Positions 1 to 10,711 of a stretch of DNA of 64,000 bases are shown piece after piece; the stretch's first letter is position 1, and the number at the start of each line of letters is the position of its first letter. The notes beneath the pieces were generated by a model. That model made no database searches. It worked only from the letters and a program-made list of their open reading frames with translations, and was not told the origin of the DNA. Both the position numbers and the translations under genes were made by a program. The DNA is from Adiantum capillus-veneris (Eukaryota; Streptophyta; Polypodiopsida; Polypodiales; Pteridaceae): positions 75,149,912 to 75,213,911 of the forward strand of contig CM043963.1 in NCBI GenBank assembly GCA_014529385.2, read 5' to 3'.

Positions 1-690
1 CTGTTTATAAGTGAGAGGGATGAAACTAATTTGACTATTTTGTTTCTAATTTCTATTTTCTAGAATTAGGACCTTAATAAGAAATGTGCACAAGTTAACT
101 AATAAGTTAAGGAATCACAGATCTGTAAGAAAAGCCATCAGGAAACAGACAACTCTGGTGTGTCATATGATGGGGGACAAGAAGCACCGTGAGGGAGTTG
201 GCCTGTTAGTTCGGTGGGAGAAGACCAGGTAATGGTGGTCCCTGATGAGTCACAAGATGGGTGACAGGTTCATCGGTACGGGGACACACTAAGGGTCTAA
301 GGAGGAAATCCGAACTGAGTAAGAAAATATGCGTAAGAACGCAAGCACAAGAATAAAGATGGCTTCAATGAAGCTTTTTACGAAAAGCAAGAACAATCGC
401 GGGAAGGCAGACGCTTTCCCGCGAGGAATCTATGTTTGCATTGCATTCGTGCGTGTGGTTGCATCCAAGGACGCCTGGGAAGTGTTGTGAAATGCATTGG
501 TTTTAACTTATAAGGTTTTATTGAGTTTTTGGGTAGGTTCAGAACAATTTTAAAATATGCCGGCCGCCCACTTAATAAGTGGACAGCCACTTAGAAGATA
601 AAGCAACAAAACTAGCCAGCGAATTCTCTCTCCCTATTTCGGGTAGAACAACCCAAAAAAAAAAAACGGCCGCGATCTGTACACGAGCAG
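1..690. other. Intergenic, no gene recognised
   Basis: No coherent coding signal was found. The composition is mixed and the short ORFs have no family features. A run of A (652-665) precedes the TATA-like region. Confidence 0.5.
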
Positions 691-1080
691 CTATTCGTGC
701 CGTGGCGAGGGAGCTATAAAAGCACCACATCAAAGGAGGTATCAACATCAGCAAGAGAAGACTCTGCCGCAAGAGATCGTGAGACTACGAAGCACGGAAG
801 TCGCCTTTCCCGCGCAAGAGCGACAAGTATCTATTGTGGATTCGCCATACGAATTGTTGTCACGTGTTTGTGTGGTTTGTTTTGCAGGAATCTCCCGTCT
901 TATGGGAAGGCCCTTCATGGGAAGTACGGCTTCGTGCCTAAGTTCCTTTACGGGAGAGTACAGCTTCGTGCCTAAGTCCCTTTACGGGGAAGTATGGCTT
1001 CGTGCCTAAGTCCCTTTACGGGAAAGTACAGCCTCGTGCCTAAGTCCCTTACGGGAAGGAACGACCTTCGGGTCTAAGAT
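690..1080 (+). repeat. LTR-like or leader sequence with TATA box and 34-bp tandem repeat
   Basis: A TATA box (GCTATAAAAGC) near 711-721 is followed by about 200 bp without clear coding. Then come four copies of a 34-bp unit starting at 923, 957, 991 and 1025 (core GGCTTCGTGCCTAAGTCCC). This layout fits a retrotransposon LTR or leader, but I found no paired copy, primer-binding site or target-site duplication, so the assignment is tentative. The overlapping short ORFs here are products of the repeat. Confidence 0.45.
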
Positions 1081-1202
1081 TACAGAACGGAGGGGTTTCC
1101 TCGGGTTCTCGTGCTTGTATACGAATTCTCCCTGGATAAAAGAATACTCTTGATGGGGGGGGGGGGGGGACCAGCCCATCTTCTGGTCCCTAATATTGTG
1201 TC

Positions 1203-1205
<3 letters not shown>

Positions 1206-1256
<51 letters not shown>
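1206..1256 (+). repeat. (CT)n microsatellite, unoccupied
   Basis: About 51 bp of pure TC/CT. A 12-14 bp poly-G lies about 40 bp upstream. No LINE tail is attached, unlike the TC tracts further right. Confidence 0.95.
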
Positions 1257-1258
<2 letters not shown>

Positions 1259-1679
1259 ACGTCATGTTCAGCTGTCTCTCTTAAATTCCGCATGATATTT
1301 ATCTGAGCGAGCAGCTTCGCTTCCGTATTTGTGACATCTAGGCTCAGTTTAAAGTCATTTAGGCCCCCTTGCTACACTTATAAGTCAGTGGGTGCTAGGA
1401 AATTAACTCAAAAGAGGCATAGTGGACACTTGGCATCACCAAAGGCTTCAGAAAGTCAAACTCAGCCTCCTTAGCCAGGAATTGGCGCAAAAAGCCCCTC
1501 TCTTTCTCTCTCTCATTGTGACTTACAATCTGTGTTTTGAGTAATTGGTGCAACTGTTGAAGCTTTAATGGAAAGCTTGCCTTCTCCCTTGCACTATGTA
1601 GCGCGATGATTCTGCTCTCGCGCACCTCTCTCCCCTAAATACAGAAACGTGATGCCCGCTCAAGGGCTTTTCATCTGTA

Positions 1680-2111
1680 TGTAAGGATTCTAGGTGCTAA
1701 TTCTTAATTAAGTACTTAAACTCATGATTAAGACTTAAGAAACTTGAATTGAACTCAGGAACAAGACTAGAAGACTTTGAGGTTGATTGATTGAATGTGT
1801 GATACAAGGGCTCCTTATATAGGAGACAAAGAGACATAAATGAAAAGACACGTCTCATGGTGAAGAGACGCGACTTTAGACGTAAAGACACATCTTTTTG
1901 GCGAAGAGCTGCAACCATTGGGCGAAGAGTCGCACCCGTAGAGCGAAGGGGTGTGACCAGTCGTCGAAGGAGTGTGGCTTTTGGCGAAGAGACACGTCCT
2001 TTCGGCGAAGGGTGTGACCATCCAAGCAAAGGGGTCCTCCTTGGCATGGCACTTCGCGTATCTGCAACTAGGAGTAGATGTATTGCTGTTAACATAGTCA
2101 CAATCGTGACA
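1680..2111 (-). repeat. Probable 3' LTR of a Gypsy-like element (minus orientation)
   Basis: Read on the minus strand, the right edge begins TGTCACGATTG directly after a purine tract at 2112-2122 (ATCGGAGGAAA), a typical polypurine tract/LTR junction. The TGTCACG start is shared with the LTRs at 18807-25172. A minus-strand TATA box (CTATATAAGG) sits near 1812-1825. U3 contains imperfect repeats of GGCGAAGAG-type units (about 1853-2035). The left end is not defined; 1680 is an estimate. No matching 5' LTR is in the window. Confidence 0.5.
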
Positions 2112-3400
2112 TTTCCTCCGATTTAAAATGAGAGCCAGTGTCAAAGAAATGACTTTTGATGTTGATAGAACTCTGGAAAAGCATTGAATCTTCGAAAATC
2201 TTCAATCTTTGAGTTATCTGAAACCTTCGTCTTTAACCTTTGCTTGTTGCGAAACCTTTTTGCTTTGACTGCTAAATCCCATGTCATTGCATTATTCAAA
2301 GACTTTTTAGAGGCATCTGGCATAATCAGGTTGATTGCAATAAGAGGTTGATCTTCAAAATCCTTCATACGATGTAAGACTTTTGGTTCAAAATCTTCCA
2401 GTAACTGCAAAATATTTGGCGAAGAGAAAATCTTCTCAAGGTACTCTTCAGATGGGGTAACTTCAACTCTAGTAATCACTGGAGAGGATTTTGGCTTGAG
2501 ACTGTAATCATCTTCCAATAATGAATCTCAAAATTCTTCAGAATCATCTTCAGAAAAGTGTCACATCATGACTTACAATTGGCATATCATCATACAGTAA
2601 AGAATCAAAGAAAGCATAGTCGTCTTCAGACTCAGAATCTACAACTATCTCCTTATCTTTGTCTTCAACAATTGATTCAGGAGAAGTTAAGGAATTCATT
2701 TATTCATAAAAAATAATATCTGCATCTGCATAGGAAATCATATTCTCTTCATAATCCACTGTATCATGCCGTTTAACTAGTACACGGCTTGAATCATTCT
2801 TTCCACATGAGAAAGCCCGTGTAAAGTCAATTCACGTCCATCTTTGAACAAATTGATAGTATTTCCTCGAAAGCTAATTGCTCGATCATATTGGAATACC
2901 AATGCTGACCAAGAATTATGTCGTAATAAGATCAAGGCATGACGTCAAAATCCAATTGATTTGCATAAGTTTGAATCTCGAACTGCAACTGTTGAACTGT
3001 CTGATCACAAGTCAAAATTGATCCATCTGCTAATTCCATATCATATAAGTGAGATGTCTTTTGAGTTGGTAAACCAAGCTGTTGAACTATCTGAGCGCTG
3101 ATGAAATTATTTGAACATCCGTTGTCCATCAAAATATTGATGGAGTGACCATTGATAGCTCCAAGAAGGCTCAAAACTTGCTTTGAGAGAGGCTCCAAAA
3201 CTGAAGAATTGCACTGAGCATGCTTCATAAGAATAGTCGTATCTTCTGAGACACGAATCGTATTGACCACAGATTTTCCTTTATCCTTAGCAGAATCTGG
3301 TTGTTCAACATTCGATGACGTCTCCGCGTTGGAATTTCTTTTTGAATTAGACGGATTTGGTTTCTTTGGACATTGATAACATCTACAACTAACTGTCTGG
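2112..3400 (-). pseudogene. Gypsy-like gag-protease remnant
   Basis: Minus strand. At 3400-3330 there is a degenerate zinc knuckle (CYQCPKK) at the end of gag. At 3270-2932 there is a retropepsin with active site ILMDNGCSNNFIS, where the usual DSG is DNG, followed by QLGLPT. At about 2930-2860, after an in-frame stop, comes the DIILGQHWY segment that normally follows the flap. A 125-aa ORF (2518-2141) of unknown function fills the space up to the polypurine tract. No reverse transcriptase, RNase H or integrase was seen, so this is an internally deleted or non-autonomous element. The gag side is cut at about 3400 by the orphan-gag unit. Confidence 0.7.
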
Positions 3401-5748
3401 ACTCTGTCTGTCTAGTGCTTGCGACCCTGTAGCCTTGCTATAGATTACCCGCCACAAAACCACTCACCGTCTCGGTGAGAGTAACACTATGCTGTAAAGA
3501 GACTCGAGAAGTCACAATATATACAAAAGAAAGCTGAGCACAGCAGTGTGGTCTTGTCAATCGAGAGAAAGAGTCGTCGCCACAGCTGCACTTGAAATGA
3601 CCTCCTCTGGTGGAGGAGCCATCAAATTGATAGTCGGAGGTTGCTGCTGATGAGCTCTATTGCTCTGGACGAATTGGCCCGTGACAAGAGCTACCACTTG
3701 TTGCGAAGCTGATGGAATCACTTGGCCTGCAGTGTACTTAGGGCGTCGACTAACACAGCCATGGCGGTGTGCACCAGCAAGGCCGTCGCAAGGAATGCTC
3801 TATGCCAATTGCATATTTGGTAGGGAAGTCGATGGCTGAAGCCCCTGAGGATGGTAGGTAAAGTGCTGAGGCTGGCTGTATCCGGCAGAAGTGTGAGTAG
3901 AGGGTCACATGAAATGGGTGGAACTATGTGGCTGTACATACCCAACAGGAATCTGTATTCTGTACATACCCAACAGGAATCTATATTTGTATGCTTTACC
4001 TTGTCTAGCCATATTCCCTACTCCCTGGAGCCTGAAATCCCATGTCATTGTGGAGTAGCACTTCCCGAAGTCCCTGCATATGAGCTCGAAGGTCGTCGAT
4101 GATTTTATACTTTTCTTGCAATGCGTGTTGCAAAGGAAGATTTGTGGCGTCTCTATCCACAATTGCGCTCTTTGTGACACACAGAGAGCTCTCCATAGCT
4201 GCGTATGTAGCGGAGTGGCGCTGGTGAGTAGCCGCCAACCGCTCTGTCTCAAGCTCAATGGTAGCAATGGCCTGTCTCGACTCCTGCAATATGTCCTCAG
4301 ACAGCCGAAAAAGTGATGTAGATCCGAAATTGTGGAAGATCCCGCCACAGTGTCAGGTGGGAGAGGGGTGGCAAATGGCACCGTTTGTGGTGGACTAGGA
4401 GCATGCCTCTGTGGTGGAGTAGAAACAGGTGGAGTTTCTGCAACACGGATAGGTATATGAGTAGAGGCATCTGCAAGTGAGACGTTGGAGCTAGTGACTA
4501 TGGTAGGAGTGAAAATGGCAGAAGTAGGGAGAGGGACACACATTGTCGAAGCCATAGTTGAAACATGCATAGTGTGATCCGAAACACTTGAGCATACCCT
4601 AAAACAAGTAGCGGAAGTATACGAGGGCTCCGTAGGGGGTGCTTCATCCAAAGCTACTGCCTTTTAGATATTGGCAGCGATGTTAGAGATTCGACTGTGT
4701 CCTTCACTACTCGAGCCCTCTTTTTCTTCTTCTTTTCCTTCTCAGGTGATTTTGTTGTATGGGCAATAGATTTCCCTTTTGCTTTGGAGTGCGTACTCTG
4801 CATCTCAACATCCACATCCACAGGGCTTACATGTATGTTAATAACCCAAGCCAACATAGGAGCTGCAAAGCACTGAAAGCTAGATTGTACCGACTACACC
4901 TGGGCTCGAAACCTCTTAGGCCGGGACTGTAAAGATGTATAAAGAATTTGGTGGAAACCACACGGAATAGTGTGGATGAGACAATAGAGGCCGTTCGCAG
5001 TGAGAGAACAACGTAGGTACATCGCATCTTTCCTAAGTTTCCTTACTTACTTTAGCATCTCTGACCAGAAAGTAATACTTGAATATAGCCAAAAGCTTTT
5101 TATTCCTTGCATAGTCTGGGTGATTAGTACTCAGTACATCCTAACAGGCCTGGATAGTCGCACCTTTGGAAAGTTGTATGTTCTAGTGGCTAGTTTTACA
5201 GAGGGAAAGCTTGTCATCCCCAAGGCATGACCAATCCGTGTAGCTGTAAGTGTGTGACCGCGTACCTTAGGGAAAAGCTTCAGAACCTCATGGACCATAT
5301 CCACAGGGACATTATTTAGTAGATCTGCATCTGCCAATGTTGTAAGACCTAGCGTGTGCAGTTGATCTCTAGATAGAACTTCTACAAGTAATGGATGAGG
5401 CAGCTGTAGGTGAAAATTCAAGGTGAATTTGGCGTGACTTCCCGATGTCTCAGGCCTACTGATCTGATGGCTTAGCACCCGAGTGTTAGTCTTCATTTTT
5501 TCTTTAAGACGTACATTCTGATCGCTAGAAGGGTCCGAGTCGGACTCCGACTCTGAGGATGTTGTAGATGCTTTGTAACTGTCATCACTGGGATGGCTTG
5601 AAGATATATCTGTGAGGGCATGGCTTGAGTGTTGTACATCTTCCTCAGCAGAACTTTCAAATCTATCAGACAAAGGTCCATGGCGCAAGTTCCTTTCACA
5701 CCTGCTTGCATTTTCCAGCCATAGGGAGTGTCTGTATTCTACTTGCAA
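3375..5748 (-). pseudogene. Orphan gag-like unit, minus copy: coding region
   Basis: Coding pieces on the minus strand, in order. 5748-5131: acidic Ser-rich start, then a helical segment (LGLTTLADADLL… HEVLKLFPKV…). 4857-4654: KAKGKS plus a lysine-rich patch. 4651-4330: Ser/Thr/Pro-rich. 4289-4005: coiled coil (ETERLAATHQRHSATYAAM). 3950-3580: Pro/Gln-rich tail with in-frame stops. The same order and recognisable similarity occur on the plus strand at 35390-37413, for example LGLTTLADADLL against LGLQNLAQADLS and LFPKVRGHTLT against TFPKLNGTTLT. The 3' flank is also shared (TTGTGGCGGG… at 3450-3480 minus and 37470 plus). No RT, protease or integrase was found. It is probably a retroelement gag or a gag-only element; I do not recognise the family. 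Confidence 0.6.
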
Positions 5749-5910
5749 TATGCTTGTCTACTTGTCGCTGTATAGGACTCTTGCAGGCGCAAGGCTTACA
5801 GGTGTATAGAGGGTAAAGGGTGCATAGGGTCGACGGGGCTCAAAAGGTAGAAAAGGGCGAGGGGTGGGGGTTGGGCCAAAAAGGGAAGTGAGGGGCGAGG
5901 GAAGGGTAGG
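5658..5910. repeat. Direct repeat, copy 1 (partner 6597-6880)
   Basis: About 250 bp, including CAGCCATAGGGAGTGTCTG, GGTAAAGGGTGCATAGGGTCG and the start of the G-rich array, recurs at 6597-6880 with modest divergence. The repeat covers the ORF start and leader of the orphan-gag unit, so it looks like a second, 3'-truncated copy of the unit rather than an LTR. Confidence 0.8.
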
Positions 5911-6170
5911 TAGGTCGAGGAGAGTTAGGTAGGGGCGATGCCAAGAGGATAGGGGGTCGAGGGCTATAGAGGGACGATGGAGGGGTGGTGAGGGGCGAGA
6001 CCAAAAAGGTGGGACGAGGGTGGGTGGTGAGGGGCGAGGGGGATGAGGGTAGGGGCGAGGGGGTTAGATTAGGGGCAAGGGGACAGGGTAGGGGCGAGGG
6101 TTGAGAGGTTAGGGGCGAGAGAGGGTAGAGAGGGCGAGGGGAATTATATAGGGTCTAGAGGTTGAGAGCA
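5810..6170 (-). repeat. G-rich minisatellite-like leader of the orphan-gag unit (minus copy)
   Basis: Irregular repeats of GGGGCGAGGG and TTAGGGGCGAG on the plus strand, so CCCTCGCCCC on the coding strand of the unit. A matching C-rich array on the plus strand (34720-35160) lies in the same relative position upstream of the plus copy, so the array is part of the unit. Confidence 0.8.
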
Positions 6171-6596
6171 GGGAGTGGTGAGGATTCTGCAATTGGAGAC
6201 AAGGAACTAGCACATGGAGGGGGGGGAAAGCAGCGCCTGAAACGTACAGTAGAAGGTTCGGTTCCAGCGTCAAAAAATTTCGCACCTCCGATAGATGTGA
6301 ATCACACAAACTCTGCAAATTGCAGAACTCTGGCTATTTCTAGCTGAAGTGCTTGTGAAAAGCATCCAATAAGAAGGAAAGGAAATGCTGCATATTACAC
6401 AACATTGCCTTTACGCATGCGACCAATTATGATATTCCACTGAATGCAAATTGGCAGAAGGCTATGCTGCTTGAGTGCATGTAGTTGTGGGGAGGGTAGA
6501 ACTTACTAGGGAAGAGATGGGCATGAATATCGCAATCAGGAAAAGGAGTAATACAACAATTGGGCAAACTCTGAAAACAAAAAAAGGGACATCAGA

Positions 6597-6880
6597 TCTG
6601 TCAGACAAAGGTCTCTAGGGCAAGTTCCTTTAACACACTTGATTTCTTTTTCCAGCCATAGGGAGTGTCTGTATTCTACTTGCAGTATGCTTGCCTACTT
6701 GTCACTGTATAGGACGCTTGCAAGCGCGAGCCTTACAGGTGTACAAAGGGTAAAGGGTGCATAGGGTCGACAAGCCGAAAAGGTAGAAAGGGGCGAGGGG
6801 GTGGGATTGGGCCGAAAAGGGAAGAGAGGGGCGAGGGAAGGGTAGGTATCGAGGAGGGTTAGGTAGGTACAATTATAGCG
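6597..6880. repeat. Direct repeat, copy 2 of the orphan-gag 5' region
   Basis: Second copy of 5658-5910, offset about 940 bp. It ends at 6880, where a different LTR relic begins. Confidence 0.8.
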
Positions 6881-6899
6881 TGGGGATATTGTCTGTGAA

Positions 6900-7080
6900 G
6901 CGTCCTATGCTACCGAAATCAGGCCCATTCACAACCCGGATTATGCGGGACAACTCGTAGGAAATCACAAGTTTTATTCCCTCTTTGAATACAAAAAAGA
7001 AATACCGAAAGGAGTGCCAGTCTTTGGGGCCTACAAGGTGTCGGCGTCTGCTTGGTAGCGCTCTAGCTTCCAAGCCGTGT
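6900..7080 (+). repeat. LTR relic of the gag-only element family found at 40247-42555
   Basis: The minus strand here carries GGCCCCAAAGACTGGCACTC and CCTTTCGGTATTTC, close to the GGCCCCAAAGACTGGCGCCC and CCTTTCGGTGTTTC of the LTRs at 40247 and 41981. It is an isolated fragment in the opposite orientation, with no internal domain attached. Confidence 0.6.
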
Positions 7081-7213
7081 GTGTTTGAAGTGTCAACCGT
7101 TACAGGTTTTTATTTGCAAAGTTGCTCTGTGTCCTAAAGTCCAAAGTAAAGTTTCGGGTGAAAGCCTATGTCTACCACCCTACGGGCTGGTTTCAGGCTC
7201 ACTGGCCTTTTGC

Positions 7214-7264
<51 letters not shown>

Positions 7265-8095
7265 TGCGTGCCATCATCCTCTCTTTTGATAGCAGCTGCA
7301 CACTCTGACAGCATGGACTGAAGGAATTGGTCGTAGGAGAAAGTAGACAGTTTTTGCAAAGTAGAGGGATTGTGTAGATCTTCCCATTGGTCATTACCAA
7401 AAAAGAGGGATCCAATGAGCTTCTAGTTCAATTCAACAAATATCTAAATATTTTCAAGCTCTCTCTCTCAAAGGGGTAAGGAGGACTCTTGTCCAAAGAC
7501 TACCCATGTTGCTTGAAATGCATTGTGCATGTGATTGGCTAGGCTTAGAGGGATCCAATGAGCTTCAAGCTTGAGCTACAAGGAGGGGTCGATCTGCTCT
7601 TTTGGTCAGGGTCAGTGTCGGCTCTTGCTCTCCTCCTCGGGTTCTGACGGTCATGCTGCGCCATCACTCTGTGACATGTACTTCAGTGTTCTTCAACATG
7701 GACCAAGGTCACAGCACTTGGCACAATGCACCCGCACCCATCATTGGTTCATCTTACAATCCTCACATATTCCCCTTGATGTAATTATAGCTTCTACACT
7801 GAATATATACATCCTTGTTCTTCCTCTTGGCGATTAGCTCACATGAGCATCCCAAGATGTCTGTGTACACAGAATACAGCTCCTTTTCAATTCAAAGAGA
7901 GAGAAAGAGAGGAGAAGAGAGCACAAGTCTTAATAGTTTTCAGAATTTTGATTGAAATGGTTTTTGAAGGCTCATTGTTGTTTATACGCTTGTTGCTCTT
8001 TTTACAGACATGCACCAAACTCATATTGAGAAGATCAAAGTAGTGGTAAATAATCTCACTTATTTTACATCTCTAATTTGTTTTCATGTTTGTAG
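7081..8095 (+). other. Upstream flank or intron before the first visible enolase exon
   Basis: It holds a 44-bp (CT)n tract (7217-7260) and otherwise no coding signal. The enolase exon encoding the ASTG segment should precede 8096 but is not seen here, so this is probably intron. Confidence 0.5.
7217..7260 (+). repeat. (TC)n microsatellite, unoccupied
   Basis: 44 bp of pure TC with no LINE tail beside it. It is a possible empty target for the LINE-A family. Confidence 0.95.
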
Positions 8096-10383
8096 GTACC
8101 TATGAAGCTTTGGAATTGAGGGATGGTGGAAAAGACTACCTTGGCAAGGGTGTATTAAAGGTAGTTCCTTGCCCATACTTTGCTTAGTTGCATTGCCTTT
8201 CTTTAGATTGTGCTTGTTGAACTTGATACTCGTAACGGAACAAATGTGACGACGACGACGGTAATGACAATGAGGAGCACTTCTTTTGGAGAATGAGTAG
8301 AGTTCATGGGCTGAATGTGCATGCAACAGTCTCCTATATTTATTGTTAATGCTGATTGTTTGATTTTGATAATTGTTACTTTATGATCTAATTATAGATT
8401 ACTGGTCAGTTTTACCGTGTACTGTGGTCCTTTCATCTTGCATTGGCTTCTATTTGAGGAGTTATTATGTTATGAACTGTGTCTTGAATTTCCACTTTGC
8501 TTGTTCCAAAGTGTGATCGTACTCTCCAAGTCATTTGTGTTTGCTAAGCGTTGGAAAAATATCTTATGTATCGGCTTGTAGATCGTGTCTTGAATTTCCA
8601 CCTTGTTTGTTCCAAAGTGTGATCGTACTCTCCAAGTCATTTGTGTTTGCTAAGCGTTGGAAAAATATCTTATGTATCGGCTTGTAGATCGTGTCTTGAA
8701 TTTCCACCTTGTTTGTTCCAAAGTGTGATCTTACTCTCCAAGTCATTTGTGTTTGCTAAGGGTTGGAAAAATATCTTATGTAATAAGTTTTGAAATATAG
8801 TGTGTGGGGCATTTTTGCAGGCTGTGAGCAATGTGGAAAAAATTATTGCACCAGCTTTGATTGGCAAGGTATACAGTTATGTGCAGCATACCCTTGTCCT
8901 AAGGGTAGACCTGGTTCAAGAACCAGCTCATGACTTTGTTGTGTTGAGCAGGATCCAACTGACCAGCATGGGATAGATACTTTAATGGTTGAGAAACTTG
9001 ATGGAACTCAAAATCAATGGGGCTGGTGCAAACAAAAGGTGCTATTTTTTCTTTTAATGTTCGCTTTAACTGTTTTTAAATTTCTGTTGCTGATACCAAC
9101 TTGGTGCCTGCTTATGCTCAGCTTGGCGCAAATGCTATTCTGGCAGTGTCATTGGCAGTCTGCAAGGCTGGAGCAGCTGTAAACAACATTCCTCTGTACA
9201 AGGTTGCTTTTTATCACCCAAGCATTGTAGCTTGATCATTCTGTGCCATATTTTAAAATAGCACTATATGTGACTGATGCTATTTCTTGTTCTTTTCGTC
9301 GAATCCCAGCACATTGCCAACTTAGCAGGAAATTCCACTCTAGTTCTTCCCGTGCCTGCTTTTAATGTGATTAATGGGGGATCACACGCAGGAAACAAGC
9401 TAGCAATGCAGGTACACCTTTTTTCTGATTCCATGTGTTCTGATAGAGGTGGCTGGTCTCTATTTTGCATTCCTTAATTTACATGGCAAACTATTTATGT
9501 ATATGATCGCTCTGATTTGACAAACGGTGTGCAACAACCACAGGAATTTATGATTCTTCCAATTGGAGCTTCATCGTTTAGTGAGGCCATGAAGATGGGT
9601 ACAGAAATATACCATTACTTAAAGGTATTCTTTGTGCCGTCTATTAATGCTGATATCATCCTCTTTTGTCATAACTGGAAAGCTCAAGGATAGATGCTGT
9701 AAATGATAGGCTGTGATAAAGAAGAAATATGGTCAGGACGCCACTAATGTAGGTGATGAAGGTGGTTTTGCACCCAATATTCAGGTACAAAGGCTGTATG
9801 TACGGGTGCCATTTTTTTGTTGACTGTTGAGGTTCTGATTTGCACGAATTTTTGGCGGTCTCTGTTTGATGTGATGATATGAGTTTTTTGTCTACAGGAA
9901 AATAAGGAAGGTTTGGAGTTACTGAAAGTTGCAATTGAGAAGGCTGGCTACTCGGGCAAAGTTGTGATTGGAATGGATGTTGCTGCATCTGAATTTTACT
10001 TGGAGAAAGAGAAAAAGTATGACCTCAACTTCAAGGAGGAGGTATGCCGAAAGTTTTGCACATGCTCGTGGTTACACCATCTATTGTTTTACATACGTAA
10101 CTGTGTGAATATTCATAGCAGAACTTACTGTTTTTGTGCATTGATGTACTATTAATTCACTTTCTTTTGCTGTCTTGCAGAATAATGATGGGTCTCAAAG
10201 AATCTCTGGTGACCAGCTGATTGAGTTATATAAGTCCTTCACAGAGGAGTTTCCTATTGTCTCAATTGAGGACCCATTTGACCAAGATGACTGGGAACAT
10301 TACAGCAAGTTCACTGCACAGATAGGTCAAAAGGTCCAAATTGTTGGAGATGACCTTCTGGTCACAAATCCCACGGTGAGTGC

Positions 10384-10428
<45 letters not shown>

Positions 10429-10674
10429 ATTGATGAGATTCGCCAACGACCGATGCTAGATATCTTGTGATTCAGCTATCCCAACAAGCCGCCCATTTTT
10501 TGCTTGGCTCACATCGACCGACTTAGGACCCCATAGTATATATCTTTGTTTTGTACTTCTGTTCGGTTATTTTGTTACTCTGACTTGGTATCAGATCCAC
10601 CACTTTGTAACTTTCGGGTCTCATAGGTCATTATGGCCTTTTAAAGACGTTAATATAACATTTCATTTCATTTC

Positions 10675-10711
<37 letters not shown>

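Noticed and set aside
697-1009. Overlapping plus-strand ORFs with repeated peptides
   Set aside because: They arise from the 34-bp tandem repeat; no start context or family features.
923-1058. CRISPR-like array
   Set aside because: The 34-bp units are contiguous with no unique spacers, and the genome is eukaryotic.
5658-6880. Direct repeats as an LTR pair
   Set aside because: The repeat includes coding start and leader sequence of the orphan-gag unit; there are no TG..CA ends, primer-binding site or target duplication.
1-8095. First exons of enolase
   Set aside because: Searched by eye for the IFDSRGNPTVE and VPSGASTG coding segments on the plus strand; not found.
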